Assembly (NCBI GenBank): GCA_029975645.1
Contig: JARKOU010000236.1
Location: 1-33,937 of the forward strand
Reading direction: 5' to 3'
DNA from: Actinomycetales bacterium
Lineage (GTDB): Bacteria; Actinomycetota; Actinomycetes; Actinomycetales; JAHECE01
Length of the DNA: 33,937 nt
This document shows positions 1 through 14,500 of this stretch, piece after piece; the stretch's first letter is position 1, and every line of letters begins with the position of its first letter. Made by a program: the position numbers and the translations under genes. Under the pieces are notes generated by a model. That model did no database searches and was not told where the DNA came from. It saw only the letters and a list, made by a program, of their open reading frames with translations.

Positions 1-2500
1 CTGGAAGGACCGGGTCAGGGTGGTGCCGGCCGGGGGTGCGCGCGCGGGGCTGACGGCGAACGCGGTGAGGTCGAAGACCACGTCCACCTGCCCGGCCACG
101 AACGTGCCGTTGAGCAGGAACCGCCAGGTGTTCCCCGAGAGGTGCACGGCCTGGAGGATGTTGAGACCCGAGCCGGTGCCGGACCCGGTGAGGGTGAACT
201 CGTCACCGCCGATGGACCCCGCGAGGATGGAGTACGGGCTGAGGGGGTCGAGGCTCACCGGCGGCACGAAGGTCACGTCGAGGTACGTCATCGCGCGGTT
301 GGCGATGCTCACCGCCTGCGGGACACCCGGCTCGGTGCCGGCGACGGGCTGGACGCCCGCGTACGGCGTGGTGCCGTCGGACTCGGTGTAGGTCCAGGCG
401 CCGGCCGCCGCGAAGGTCACCGTGACCTCGTCCCCGGCCAGAAGCGCTGCCGAGAGCGCGTAGCGCACCCACGTCACGCCGTCCACCGTGACGAGAACAA
501 CCGGGGTGCCGGTCACGGTGATCGCGACCGGGGATCCCGCGCGCAGGACCGTGAGGGTGAACTCGGCGCCACCGTCGGTGAGGGACGAGATGTCGAACTT
601 CAGGCCCGTCGGAGCGACGAACGGGACGTCGATGAAGGTCCGGGCCGCCGTGGTGAACGGCGCGTCGGGAGCCGGGGCGGCCGTATCCGCGTAGCTCACG
701 GTCAGGGCCGCGACGGTCACCGTGGAACTGGCGTCCGCGGTGGTCGCGCGCTCCACCACCACGGGGATGAGGAACTCGAGAGGGCCGCTCCCCTGGCGGA
801 TGGCGCGGGTGGTGTCGCGGTCCACGGTCCATCCGGCCGCAGCCGCGGTGATCACCAGCGCGCCGAGCCGCGCGATCACCGAGGCGGGGTCCACCGTGAA
901 GCCTGCCGGGATGCTTCCCCCGCTCCCCGGGAAGGTGACCACCAGGTCGGTGGTCCAGACCAGGCCGGTGCCCGGCGCCGAGACGCTCGCCGCGGTGGGG
1001 GTCACACTCGCCGCGTAGGACCACGAACCGGCCAGGTGCGTCAGGGTGACCGAGAGCCCGGTGTCGAACTCACCCGTGAGCCAGTACCGGAACCGGAGTT
1101 TCCCGGCGGGCACACCGAACGTGATCTGCAGCGGCGCCCTGGTCGGGTCGAGCGCGATGCTGCCGAGGCCCTCGCCGAACAACTCGAACTCCGGGGCGAG
1201 GTCGAGGACGGAGGCCAGGTCGAGCGCCAGCCCGCCGACCGTCGCGTCGAAGTCGACGTCGAGGTACGCCGTCGGCGTGATCGTGAGGGCCTGCCCGGGC
1301 TGGGAGCCGGCCGTCACGGTGCCGCGGTAGCCGAGCGTGCTCGCCGTGAGGGCGGCGGTCAGCGCGCCGGGTGTGCCGACGGCGGTCACCGTGACGGGAA
1401 TGCGGAACTCGCCGGGTGCGACCTCGGTGATGGCGGCGGCGGAGTCGCGGACGACCGTCCACCCCGTACCGCCGAAGGTGAGGCCGGTGAGCCGGTTGAT
1501 GACGGAGTCGGGGTCCACCGTGAACCCCGCGGGGATGCCGAGTGAGCCGCCGCCCGGGAGCAGCACGCCGACGCTCCCGGCGCCGGTCTCGGCGGGCTCG
1601 TCGGTGACGACGAGCCCTCCGGTGAGCGTGAACAGGTAGGACCAGGAGCCGGCGATGAACGTCAGGTTGACGGCGCCGGTGGTGGCGAACCGGCCGGTCA
1701 GCCAGTAGCGGAACTTCAGCTGTCCTGCGGGCACGCCGGCCGTGATCTGCTGCGGCGGCTGGGTGCCGTCCACCTGGATGGTGCCGAGGCCGGGGCCGCT
1801 CAGCGCGAACTCGGGCGCGAGGTCGGTGATCGAGGCCGGGTCGATCGTGAACAGCGTCGGGTTGCTGAAGGTGACCTCGATCCACGCCCGTCCGTTGATG
1901 ACGTTGACGTCCACCGAGGCGCCGGGGGTGGGGTTGGTGACGGTCGCCGTCGCCCCGACCACGGTGAAGGTGAGCGTGGTCGCCGCGCTGCTCGCACCCG
2001 TGATGGTTCCCGCCTCCGTGGTGAGGTCGGCGTTCTTCGCGGCCCCGGCGGCGAACCGCACCTCCCAGGTGCCCATGTCGAGGGCTGCGGTGCCGATGGC
2101 GTAGCGGAACCGGGTGGTACCGGTGATCCGGACGGCCTCCTGCAGCAGGTCCGCGCCGGCCGCCAGGTCGGCGCGCAGGAGCACGTCCACGCGGGTGCCG
2201 TTGAGCATGTAGTAGGCGCCACCCGTGGCTCCCTCGCCGGCGCCGGTGCCGTCTGTGAGCAACTCGACGAACACCATCCCGCCGTCGGTGGTGACCGCCA
2301 CGATCGGGACCGGCTTGCCCGTGATCGTGGTGCGCTGGATGGTGTCGTACCAGAGCGTGAACTCCTGGCCGTCGTCGAGGATCTGGGCGAGGTCCAGGCT
2401 CGCGCCGGCCGACGGGGTGTAGGAGACGTCGAGGTACTTCGTGGAGCCCGCGGCGCCGTTGACGACGTCGACGTCCACCGTGCCGCCGTTGCTGGTGGGG
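1..2500 (-). repeat. Alternating Ig-like repeats (two types) near the left edge
   Basis: Five Ig-like units start with related strands: KYLDVSYTPS (about 2430), AWIEVTFSN (1880), YLDVDFDAT (1255), FIDVPFVAP (620) and TYLDVTFVP (270). Each runs through EFxLxG and F/YRYxLTGxF and ends in VTxTFxAGSW. Between some of them lies a second type with IPAGFTVDP[AD]SVI and a following GWTVxRD, near 1530 and 910. The A-B-A-B order suggests duplication of a two-domain unit. The array continues beyond the window. Confidence 0.7.
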
Positions 2501-5500
2501 GCGCCGAGGTCGATCACGGGCGCGGTCGCGGTCGCGATCGGGTCCAGGCCCTCGACGACGTCGAACGTGACCTCGTTGCCGCTGGAGTTCTTGAACCCCA
2601 TCTTCAACTTGCCGTACAGGGTGAGCAGTCGGACCTGGTCCGGGAAGTCCGCCAGGAAGAGGATCGTGACGTTGCCGCTCGCCACCTTGGACAGGTCGGC
2701 GTACAGGCGCCCGCTGATCGAGATGTTGTCCGCGGCGAAGTTCAACTTGCCGACGATGAGGATCTTGCCGTCGGTGGAGATCTTCAGGATCACCTGACCG
2801 TTGAAGACCGCCTGCGACGTGTAGATCGAGTAGATCTTCGCCGAACCGGTGATCACCATGGGCGATGTGAAGGCCGCGAGGAAGCCGCTCTGGCCCGGGT
2901 TCTGAGAGATGGTCTTCGCCTGGAGGGCCACCTGCTGCTGGAGCTGGAGGAGCCACTGGTCCGCGGTGAGGACGGTGGGCAGCTGGAACGCCGAGGACCG
3001 CAGCGCGAACGGGTCGTCGATCGAGGGCAGGGTCTTGAAGAACTCCACCCCACCGGCGAAGTCGTTGATGGTCAGGCCCGAGTTGGGCTCGAGCAGGATG
3101 CCGCCCGGGATGTTGACACTCAGGTAGACCTGGAGCGGGCCCAGTTCGGACAGGCCGATCCGGATGCCGAAGCCCGCCAGCCCGGCGATCGAGATGCTGC
3201 CCTCGATGCCGAGGTAGAAGACCCGCTCGGCCACCGGCGTCGTGGTGTCGAACACGCCGATGATGTTGTACGCGGAGTCCAGCTTGAGGATGCCGCCCAC
3301 GAGGCCGCCCGAGACCTCGCCGCCGAACATCTGGCCCTTGACGGTGACGCCGATCGAGTCGATGCCGATGATCGGGAACTTGCCCTCGAGGAGGAGCGAC
3401 GGCTGGATCCGGATGCCCTGGATGGCCCCGGTGATCTGCAGGCCGGGAAGGCCCTGGATACCCGTGACGCTGGCCGAGAGGATCAGGACGAAGTCGCCGG
3501 GCCGCGCCTCGATGTCCTCCCACTGGATCCCGATCGCGTCGATGCGGACGGGCAGGAAGGACGGCCACTTGAACGAGTCGCCGGTCGAGGAACCGACCGA
3601 GAGGAACACGCCGAACCCGGGCAGCGTCTTGAAGGACCCGTCGCCGGTGATGGCGAAGTTGCGCCCCTCACCTGCGATCTGGAGCGAGCCGATCGTGACC
3701 TTGGCGCCGACGGCCTGGAACTGGACCATGATCTCGGAGCCGGTGGCGCCGGTGTCGAGGCGGAAGTCGCGAGCCGTCAGGGTCACATAGGTCCCCAGGC
3801 GGATCTCGAGCGTGTCCACCGTCATCTGGAACGCGTCGACCTTGCCGCCGCTGAAGGTGAGCGCGATCCGGAAGGCCTCGTCGTCCTGCGTGCCGTCGGG
3901 TCGCCGGTCGTCAGCCGTCGTCCGGTCGGAGATCGTGGCGCCGAACGCCTTGCCCGGGAACAACTTGGCCCCGCCCGAGGCGATGTAGATCACGCCCGTG
4001 AAGCCGGCCGCCGCGGTGCTCGGCGCACCGGCCGCCGGGAACCGGACCTCGAGGCCGGAGACGCCGATGCGGATGTCGTCGAGTTCGAGGATGCCGCCGA
4101 AGGTGATCTTCTTGTCCGGAGCCGACGGCGCGAGCGCGTTCGCGGGGTCGGGCGTGCCCATGGTGGGCGGCAGGCCGTAGGCCAGTTCCGCGGTCCCGAG
4201 CTTGAACCCGTTGCCGTACACGGTCAGGCCAGGGATGACGCCTGCCCCGAGCACCTGGTCGTTGTTGGCCGAGATGTTCGACGACGCCGCGGGGTCGTAC
4301 GGGCGCAGCGAGCCGGTGATGCCGAAGGACGGGAAAGTGATCGTGGCGGTGTTGATCCGCACGATCTCCTGGTCCGCAGCGCCCTTCGGGTCGTAGTTCA
4401 CCTTGATGCCGGTGGCCTGGAGCCGCGCGACGTTCGGGATCTGCGCGTCGAGCGCGGCCACCTGAAGGCCCCACTTGCCGGTGAGCCCGATGTCCACGGT
4501 GCCGCCGAGAAGCCCGAACACGTCCACCGCGAGTTCGAAGGAGCCCATGAGGCCGATCAGGTCCACGGTGACGCCGGAGTTGGTCTGCGCCGTCGACGGC
4601 GCCCCGGTGGTCGGGTTGCCACCGAACGCGAGCGACGCGCGCTGGACGCCCACGGTGACGGAGACGAGCACCTTGCCGTCGGCGAAGCCGAATCCGCCCA
4701 GGCCGACCGTCGGGCCCTGCAACGTGAGTGGCCCCAGGGCGATCGGGCCACCCTCGGTGCGCTCGCCCACCGTCCCGGCCGTCACGGCGAGCGTGAGCGT
4801 CTGCGTGCCGTTGTACGCCGGGGTCGCGACCGGGCCGCTCGCGGTCCGGCCGGCGGTCATGGTGATCGTGACGTTCCCGGACCCGGTGAACAGCCCGAGC
4901 GTGTTGTTCGGGTTCTTGTCCTTGAGGAAGTACCGGTAGGTGACGGAGGTGGCGTTCGCGGCCGCGCCCGAGATCAGCAGCGGGGCTCCCACGAGGACCG
5001 GGGTGCTCCCCGTCAGCGCGAGGTCGCCGATCAGCCCGGAGATGGTGAAGGGCGCCGTCGGGTTGGACTCGATGAGCGACTTGAGAATCGGCTCGGGCGT
5101 ACCGCCTGGGGTGGCGGGCAGGGAGGTGTAGGTGACGTCGATGTATCCCTGCGCGTTCAGCTGGTTCTGGCTGACGCTCGTCACGACGAGGGACGCCACG
5201 GGACCGGGCTTCGGCTGGGACACGGTGGGGGTGAAGACGTAGAACACCTCGTCCTCGCCGACGAGCGGGGAGGTGAGTCCGCTGCCGTAGTTCGCGCTCA
5301 CGCTTCCGGCGAGGAACTTCACGGTCACGATGCCCGTGGACGGCAGCGCAGGACCGGTCACGGTGTACCGCCACGTGTTCGCCTTGCCGGCGACCGCCGT
5401 CGGCGTCCCGCCGACGGTCCAGGTTCCGGCCGCTCCGGCGACGGTGACCTCGAGTTCCGCCTGCACGTCGGTGACGGTCAGAGGGTCGATCGCGCCGTCG

Positions 5501-8500
5501 GTGGTGGTGAACGTCACATCGAGCGTGGTGAGGCTCCCCCCGGCGAAGACGGCGCCGCGCAGCGGGCTCGCGAGGTCGCCCGAGACGATGACGGGCAGGG
5601 CCTCCGGGGTCGGCGGCGTGGGGGGCGTCGACGGGAAGAGGGCGAAGTTCGTCACCCGGAACGAACCGAGTTGGAACCCGGTGAGCGGGGAGACGCTGAA
5701 CGTCGCGAAGCCGGCGAGGCTCACGATGTTCGTGCCGCCCAGGGTGACGAGCGCGGTGGCGTTCCACAGCGAGATGTCGAGGGCGCCGTTGGGCTGGCGG
5801 GTCAGGCGCAGCGATCCGCCGAGGGTGACGACGTCGCCGGCGCTGATCACCACGTTGAGGGCGGTGAAGCTGAAGGCTCCGGGGGCGATCGCGCCGGTCA
5901 TGCCGCCGAGGGTGGGGAGGGTGAACGACTGCGACGCGGACGTGTTCACCTGGAAGGCGACCGTGCCCGTGATCCCGAGCCCGTCGAGGCCGAGCAGGCC
6001 GATGGTGCCGGTGGCCCGCAACGCCCAGCCATCGGCCGGGGTGTTGCCCTTGATGAACTCGACCGCGGCGTTCTTGATCAGCACACCGATCGCGTCCGGG
6101 TTGAGCCCGCCGCCGGGGAGTCTGGACGGGCCGGACCCGACGAAGATCTCGAGGCCGGTTCCGGAGAATGCGTTGCCGCTGATGGCGAATTGCCCGGCCC
6201 GGATCTCCAGCACGTCCCCGAAGTTGAAGTCCAGGTCCTGGACGATGAACTGGAACGTCGGGGTCGCAGGAACGTCGATGGTCAGGGTCTGGTCCCCGAT
6301 GACCACGGACTGCTTGACGATCGCCCCGGTGGTGTTGATGGTGAAGCCCACGCTCGCGCCGCCGGAGAACGAGCCGGCGTCGACCTGTGCGCTGCCGGTG
6401 ATGATGCCGGCGACGCCACCGGTGGCCGTCGTGGCGAGCGGGGTGGTCGAGGTGGTGGCTCCGGGCGGGAAGACCACGAGGAAGCCCGAGCCGGAGACGA
6501 TCCCGGGGTTCGTCCCGCCGATGCCCTGGGTGGAGTCGAGCGAGACGTTCGCCAGCGCGATCTTGCTGATCTGCAACCCGGCAGGGCCGACACGCTCGAA
6601 CACGAAGTCCGCGGTGATCGTGATCCCGCTGATCCCGATGGCGATGTTCTCGGCGGCCACCCGCAGGAACGGACCCTTCGGCAGCGAGAGCACGCGCACG
6701 TTCGGCTGGAGCACCGGCTGGTTGCCGGTGGCGTTCCAGGTGACCGCGTACCCGCCCGCGATGGCGACCACGGTCACGCGGTCCGTCCCGGAGTCCGCGT
6801 CGATCAGGCCCTCGATGGCGCCGTCGACGACGGCGGCGCTCGCCCCGACGGCGATCGGCGCGCTGATCTCGCTCGCCTCGAGCGTGCCGTTCTTGTTCGC
6901 GTCGAGCGCGAGGGTGAAGGTGCCGCTGGGGACGCCGACCAGGACGTTCTGGACCTCCGCCGTCGAGGCCTTCCCGTCGGTCACCGTGGTCACGCTGACG
7001 CCGGCGAACTGGAAGACCTCGTTGACGGCCACGCCCTGCCCGCCGGCGAGCAGCGTGTTCAGCTGCAGCGAGAGCTCTGCGGTGATCGTGATCGGCAGGC
7101 CCTGGAGTTCCACCGATCCCGCGACCTCGCCGGCCATGCCGGTGGGGGTGATGATGAACGCACCGCGTCCGTTCGTGAGCCGCAGCCCGACGTCGTCCAC
7201 GCGGGCACCGGCAGGGTCGACCACGGCGTTCGCGCCGACGTCGCCGAGGAACAGGTCCACCTCGGTGAACGCGATCCGCACGATCTTCGCGCCGGTCGCG
7301 GTCTTCTTCTGCTCGAAGAAGGCCACGCCCTTGAGGGTCTGCCCGAGGATGCCGATCTCCGCGGGGTCGCCGGTGAGGCCCACCTGCACGCGCAGCGTGT
7401 TCTTCGGCAGGACGAACGCGATGTCCGTCCCGCCCACCGAGATGGTGCGGTTGACGTCCGCGGTGGTGTTGTTGACCTGGACGATGACATCCGCGTTCAG
7501 CGTCACGTCCGGCAGGACCGCAGGGTTGAGCGCGACGCCGGCGACGAACGCTCCTGCGATACCGCCTCGGGTGACGAGGACGACGCCGGACGTGATCGTC
7601 GCGGTGACGTAGGTCTGGGAGCCGTCCCCGAGTTCCAGCACCACGTTCGCGAGCCCGAGGGTGATCTCCCCGGTGGTCGAGTTCTTGGCGAAGGCGAAGT
7701 CGCCGGTGAGGCGCTGGCCCATCACCTCGAGGGTGATGTCGAGACCCGCCACCGCGATCCCGGGGGTGATCGGGGCGCCGTCGACGGTCCGCGCCGCGGC
7801 GAGTGTGTTGATCTGCACCTCGAGGGTGCCCGAGAAGGTGACGCCCGGGATCAGCAACTCGACCGTCGCCTGGACCCGGCCCGCGATCCCGCCCGCGGCC
7901 GTCGCCGTCTTGCCGACGATGTCGAACGCCCCGGAACCGTCACGGACGATCACGATGTCGCGGTCCGGCGTCCCGAGGCGCAGGCCGACGTTGGCGAAGC
8001 GGATCTTGGTCGTGGTGACGTCGTCGCCCGTCCCGAGCGCGCCGTCGGCGCCGATCGCCGTGGCCTTCTCGAACGACACGTCCGCGGTGAGGACCTGACC
8101 CGCGATCGTCAGGGCAAGCCCGGTCACGCTGACCTTGAGGTACGGCCCCGCGGGAAGGGTGAGGGTCAGGGTCTCGCCGTTGACCGTGAACGTCTCGTTC
8201 ACCGCGACCGGGACCACCTTGGCGTTCACGGTGCGACGCATGTTGCTGATCTCGACGCCGACCGTCGCGCTCGCCTGCAGGCCGTCGCCGAGGCGGATGG
8301 AGGCCGTGGCGGAGATCGACCCGCCGAAGCCCTCGGAGGTCAGGAGCAGGAGCGCGGTGCCGTTCGAGAGCCGCATGCCGACGTCGTCGGCGAGGTCGGC
8401 CGGCGTGGTCCCGGGCGTACCGCCGTCGTCACCCACGAACAGCGCCACGTTGGTCGCGGCGATCCGCAGCACCTTGACGTCGTCCGCGGTACCGATGCGC

Positions 8501-11500
8501 GTGTCCGGCCCGGAACTCGCGACCTGCTCGAACATGAACGTGCCGGAGAGGGACTGGCCGAAGAGCGTGAGCCCGCCGGTGACCTCCACCCGGAAGAAAC
8601 GGCCGGCGGGAAGGACGATCGTCGTGCCGCCGACGGTGGCGTTCACGGCGGTCGGCGCCGTGTTGACCTGCAACTTCACCACCAGGCCGCTTCCCAGGGA
8701 GAAGGGGATGTCCCCGAGCCCCACGAGGTTGACGGTGGCCGAGATGTCGACGGCCATCCCGGCCGAGGTGAGCAGGAAGACGCCGGAACCGCCGGTGAGG
8801 CTGAGACCGGTGTCGTCAGCGGTGGACGACGTCCCCTTGGCGTCGCCGAGGAAGAGGGTCACGTTCGAGGCGGAGACCTTGACCACGCGGGCGGTGCCGA
8901 CGCCGGCCTGCTCGAAGGTGAAGTCGCCGCTCAGGCGCTGGCCGGCGATGTCGAGGGCGAGCCCGGTGGCGGCGATCGCCAGTTGCGACGTTGCCGTGTT
9001 GATGGTCAGCGTCATCGTCGCCGACGCCGTGACGCCCGGAACGGTGAGCGCGACGGTCCCCGAGATCGTGCCGGACATGCCGGCGGCGGCCAGGGTGAGC
9101 GTGCCCGCACCGCCCGTGAGCGTGAGGATGTCGGTCCCGCCGTTGCCGATGCGCAGAGCGACGTTGGCCAGCACGATCGTGGTGGTGGTGCCCGAGCGCT
9201 CGAAGGAGATGTCGCCGCTGAGGGACTGGCCGGCGATCGCCAGGGTAATCCCGGTGCCGCCCACGCGCACGTACGGACCGGCCTTCAGGTCGAGGGCAAC
9301 GGTGCGGCCCGCGAGCGAGACTGATTCCGTGACCCGGGCGGTCGCCTGGTTCATCTGGAGGAAGAACGCACCCGACACCGTGACGCCGGCGGGCAGCAGG
9401 GAGCCGAGGTCGAGCGTGCCGGCGAGGCTCATGGCCATGCCCGCAGGCGTGAGCACGATGAGGCCGTCGACGCCGGTGAGGATGGCGGGGTCGGTCCCGA
9501 GCTGCACGCTGCCGCCTGCCACCGCGATCACGGTGCGGGTGAGGCCGGCCGAGTTCGTGGCCTGCTGGAAGGAGAGGGACGCGGTGAGCCTGATGTCGCC
9601 GAGTTGCACCACGATGCCCTCGCCCACGATCCGCAGGTACGGGCCGGCCTCGAGAGTGCTGCCGTCGGCGAGGGTGACGGCCTGCGTGGCGCGGTTGATC
9701 TCGAGGCGCAGGTTCGCGGCGCCGACGGAGTAGCCGCCGCCGAGCTGGATGGTGGTGTCGGTCAGCGACAGCTTGGCGGCGAAGCCGGCCGGCCCGATGA
9801 GGAACGCCCCGTTGAAGGTGAGCGTGCCGATCGGGGCACCGAAGTTCGCGGTCAGGCCGGTGACCGCCACGTTGATGACCTTGGCCCCAGCGACAGTGGT
9901 CTGCGAGAAGACCAGGCTTCCGCCGCTGAGGACGAAGCCGCCGACAGTGAGCTGCAGCGACGTCACGGTGACGGTGAGGCTGCTGGTCGCAGCCGCGAGG
10001 GTGATGGTGAAGTCGCCGGTGAGGCTGACCCCCGGCACCGTCAACGCGGCGGTGCCGGTGAGGGATCCGGTGACACCCGAGGCGTCGATGGTGAGCGAGC
10101 CGGCGGTGATGGTGAACACCGCGAACTCGGTGGTGCCATCGCCGAACGCGGCGCGCGCGTTGGCGAGCGTGATCTGCGTGGTGACGTTGGGCGCGGTGCC
10201 CTGCCGGGTGAAGGTGAAGTCGCCGGTGATCCGCTGGCCGGCCACCTCGAGGGCGACGCCGCTGCCCTCCACGCGGAGGTACGGGCCCGCGGGCAGGTCG
10301 AGGACCACGGTGGTGCCGTCGAGGGTCATCGTCTCGTTGACGGCGGCGCCGGAGTTCACGGCCACCGTGAAGGTGCCGCTGAACTTCACGATCCCTGCGG
10401 GAACGAGGAAGGTGACGGTCCCGCTGACCCGCCCGGCCACGCCTGCCTCGGTGAGGACGAAGAACGCGGAACCGTCGGTCAGCTGCACACCCGCCGTCGC
10501 CGTGCCGATGGTCAGCGTCAGCGCCGAGGCGACGATGACGGCCTTGCTCGGCGGGACGGTGCCGGCCGGGGCTCCGGGGGCCACCGGGCCGCGCACCTGG
10601 GAGAAGACGAACACGCCGCTGAGCGTCTGGCCCGCCACGGAGAGGACGGCCGGGGCGGCGAGGGTGCCCACCTGCACGCGGACCGAACCGGCCGGCAGGA
10701 GCACGCCCTGCACGGTCTTGGCCGTGGTTCCGGTGTTCAGCTGGAGGCCGACGGCGCCGGTCAGCGTGAACGCGTCACCGGCGTTGAGGGTGAGGGTGGC
10801 CGTGAGGACGGTTGCGAGGCCGGCCGGGGTGACCTCGAGCTCGCCGCTGGCGATCGTGGCCACCGCGACGCCGTCGCCCAGGTTGAGGGTGAGGGGGTTG
10901 CCGCCGTCGCGCGCCGCCGTCCCGAACTTCAGTCGCAGCCCGCCCCCGGCGAGCGTCTCGACGGCGAACGTGCCGGTGAGTTCCTGGCCGGCGACGCCGA
11001 GGGCCAGGTCGCCGATGACGAGGATGTGCGGCGCGGTCGCGGTGCCCTCGGCGACGGTGACGGCGTTGTCCCCGGTCCCGAGCACCTGTTCGGTCGTGGT
11101 CTCGTTGTAGAAGACCCACGCGGTTCCACCGAGCGTGACGCCGGGGATGCCGACCAGGGCGACCGTCCCGGAGATCGCGACCACCCGACTGCCGGCGGTG
11201 CCCTTCACGAAGCCGTTGACACCGGTGAGGTAGAGACCCTTGGCGAACGGGTTGACCTCGCCGCCTTCCACGAAGCCGGGACCCTGGCCCACGAAGACGG
11301 TGAGGTCGGAGACCGCGATCTCCGCCCCGCTGAAGGACACCGTGCCGATGATCTCGACGAAGTCGCCCAACTTGATGGCGCCCGAGACGGAGACCGCGAT
11401 GAAGGGGGTGCCGCCCGAGGCCACCTCGGTGGCGGTGAACAGCAGCGGGACCGCCACGCCGCCCACCGTGATGGTCTGGTCCACCGGGCTCGGCGTGCCG

Positions 11501-14500
11501 TTGTAGCGGACCGAGATCAGCGCGTCCGCGCTCAGCCCACCGCCGGCCACGGCCACCGCTCCGGAGAAGGTGCCGACGATCCCGCTGCTGGTGAGCAGGA
11601 ACGCGCCGACGCCGTCGGTGATGCCCACCGCGGAGGCCTCACCCTCGGGCACCAGGGACACGGTCACCTGGCTGAACGCGATGGTCGTCACGCTGGCGGG
11701 GCTGCCGGAGAGGAGCTGCACGCCGCCTGCCGTTGCGACGACGTTGTCGAGGTCCGCATCGGCGTCGAGGCGGGCGAGGGCGAGATCCGTGCCGACGGTC
11801 GCGCTCAGGGTGGAGGCCGAGCGGAAGCCCTGCCACTGTCCGCCCAGGCCGGCGCCGCGGTTGAGGTGCAGGAGCACCCCGGTTGTGGTGGCGAGGACGA
11901 CGTCGAGGAGCCCGTCGCCGTCGACGTCCGCCAGCGCGACGGCGTTGGCCGCGACGCTTGCGGCAGAGACGGGCGTCGCGGTGGCGAGGCCATCCCACGA
12001 GGTTGTCTGGCCGACCGTCACGAAGCCCTTGTTCAGGAGGACCTGCGCCGGCCCGCCGTTGACGGCGACGACGACGTCGCGGAAGCCGTCGCCGTTCACG
12101 TCACCCACCGCGGCATCGGTGGCGGCAGCGGTGTTCGTGATCGCGGCCGGCGACGCGTAGGCGGTCCACGACGGCCCGACGCCGCCGGCGTTGACGTAGA
12201 CCTGGTGGTCCGCGCCCGCGTTCACGACCACCAGGTCCGGCAGGTCGTCGTTCGTGAGGTCGGCGAGCAGCACGGCCACGGTTCCGGCGTGCGCGAGGGA
12301 GAGCGAGGGGGCGGCGTCGAAGGTCCCCGCCGCGGAGGCCCGGAACACCAGCGCCCCGCCGCCGGATCCGGCGCCGATCACGATGTCGGCGCGGGCGTCG
12401 CCGTCGACGTCGCCCACGGCCACGGAGTTGGCGTTCGGCGTGGTGAGGGTGACGGCTGTCCCGAACGTCCCGCTGCCGAGGTTCTCGTAGACCGCCGAGG
12501 TCCCGTTGCGGACCACGATGACGTCGAGGAGGGCGCTACCCCGCACCTGCGCGAGGGCGACGGCGGTGGTGGTGCCGCTGCCTCCGGTGAACGTGGCGGC
12601 GGGGGTGGAGGCGAAGACGTCCGAGATCGCCGCCGGGTTGGTGGCTGCGATCCCGAGGTGGAGCGCCGCGCCGTTCGCGGTCGCGGTGAGGAGGTCGGCC
12701 CGCCCGTCGCCGTTGACGTCGCCGGTGGCGACCACGAGCCCGCCGGTGAACGTTCCGGTCAACGTGGTGACGCCCGGCGTGGCGCTCCGGCTGAGCAGGA
12801 AGTTGCCCGAGAAGGCGGGGCCGCCGGTGACGCCGAGGACGCCGTTCGTGATGGCGACGTGGAGGACCGGACCGGCGGGCACGTCGATGCCGAGATCGCT
12901 GCGGCGGACCGCGGCCGTTCCCGTGTTGATCGCGAACTCGACGTCGCCCCCGATGGTGATCCCCGGGAGGTTGAAGATGCCGGTGGTGTTCCCGGAGAAC
13001 GTGGCCGCGACCCCGGCCGGGGTGATGAGCATCGCGCCGGACCACGCGTTGGCGGCGGTGACGTTCACGAACGTGCCGAGTTGGAGGGTCAGGTTCGTGA
13101 CGGCGAAGGCGACCTCTCCCGCCGGGGTGCGGCTGATGAGGATGCGGCCCGCGCCGATCGACTGACCGGCGATCGTGATCAGCGCCGTCGTGACCTCGAC
13201 CTTCAGGCCGGGTTGCACGGTCACTTCATTCGGTCCGCCCGGGTTGAGCGTGACGGCGGCCGCACCGGAGTTCACCTGGACCGCGACGTCGCCGGAGACC
13301 GTCAGTCCGGGGACCGTCACCGCCAGGGTTGCCGCGACGGATCCGGCCATGCCGGCGGCCGTGATCCGGAAGGTGCCGCCGATCCCGGAGGCGCTCACCA
13401 GCGGGGAGCCCTCGGGACCGAACGCGAGGACGCCGTTGGCCAGGGTGAGGGTGAGGTCGGTTCCCGCCTTCACCACCTCGACGTCGCCCGCCAGGGTCTG
13501 ACCCGCCACCGTGATGGCGACGCCGGTTCCCGCGAAGCGCAGGTACCCGGCCGCGGTGTCGACCTCGACCTCGAGGGCCCCGGCCAGGCTCACGCCGGGC
13601 ACTCCCGTCAGCGCCGCGGTGCCGGCGATCGTCCCGGAGAGGCCACCGCCGACCGGCAGCTCGAAGAGGGCGCTGCCGTTCGTGAGGGAGATCCTGGCCG
13701 CTCCGGCAGCAAGAGAGAGTTCGGCGTTGGCGAGTTCGATCCGGGTCAGGGTGGCGGTCTTCTCGAAGGCGATGTCCGCCCGGATCTCCACCGTGCTGAG
13801 AACCGTCAGGACCAGCCCCGTGCCCGCCAGGCGGAGGTAGGGGCCCGCGGGCACGTCGAGCGAGACGGTGCCGGCGCCCACCTGAAGCGTCTCGGACACC
13901 GGGGCGGCCGTGGTGTTGACGAGCAGCTCGAGGTCGCCGGCGAGGCTGAACGGCGCACCGCCGTCGACGGCGATCGAGACGGTGAGGGAGCCGGCCACGC
14001 CGGCGGGCGTGATGACGAACAGGCCGGTGCCGTTCATCGCGGTGAGCGGCCCGAGCGTGAGTTCGACGTTCGCAACGCCGAGCCGAACCACCGTGCCGCC
14101 ACCCGCCGTCGTGACCTGCTCGAACGTGACGTCGGCAACCAGCGACTGGCCGAACACGGCGATCGTGAGGTTCTCGCCACCCACGCGAAGCAGGCCGGCC
14201 GGGAGCGGGTCGGTCCACCCGGCCACGCTCTGGGCCGTGGCGGTCGTGTTGAACGCGACGGTGACCGTGCCGGTGACCGTGACGTCGGGGACGCCGAGGG
14301 CGACGTCCACGGTGATGGCGCCGTAGGCACCGGCCGGGGCGAGCACGATCGTGGCGGTCGAACCGGCGCCGGAGGTCGGTTGGGCGATGCTCACGAGGCC
14401 GCCGCCGAGCACCAGGGCGGTGTTCCGGAGCGTGATGCTCGTGGTGCCGGACGCGCTGACCACCTCGACGTCGCTGGTGAGCGACTGACCCGCGATCGCC

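Noticed and set aside
1070-5767. Minus-strand open frames at 1070-3568 and 3911-5767
   Set aside because: They are in a different frame from the giant protein and read as Arg/His/Pro-rich strings, whereas the giant frame continues unbroken through the same bases with Ig-like and beta-rich sequence.
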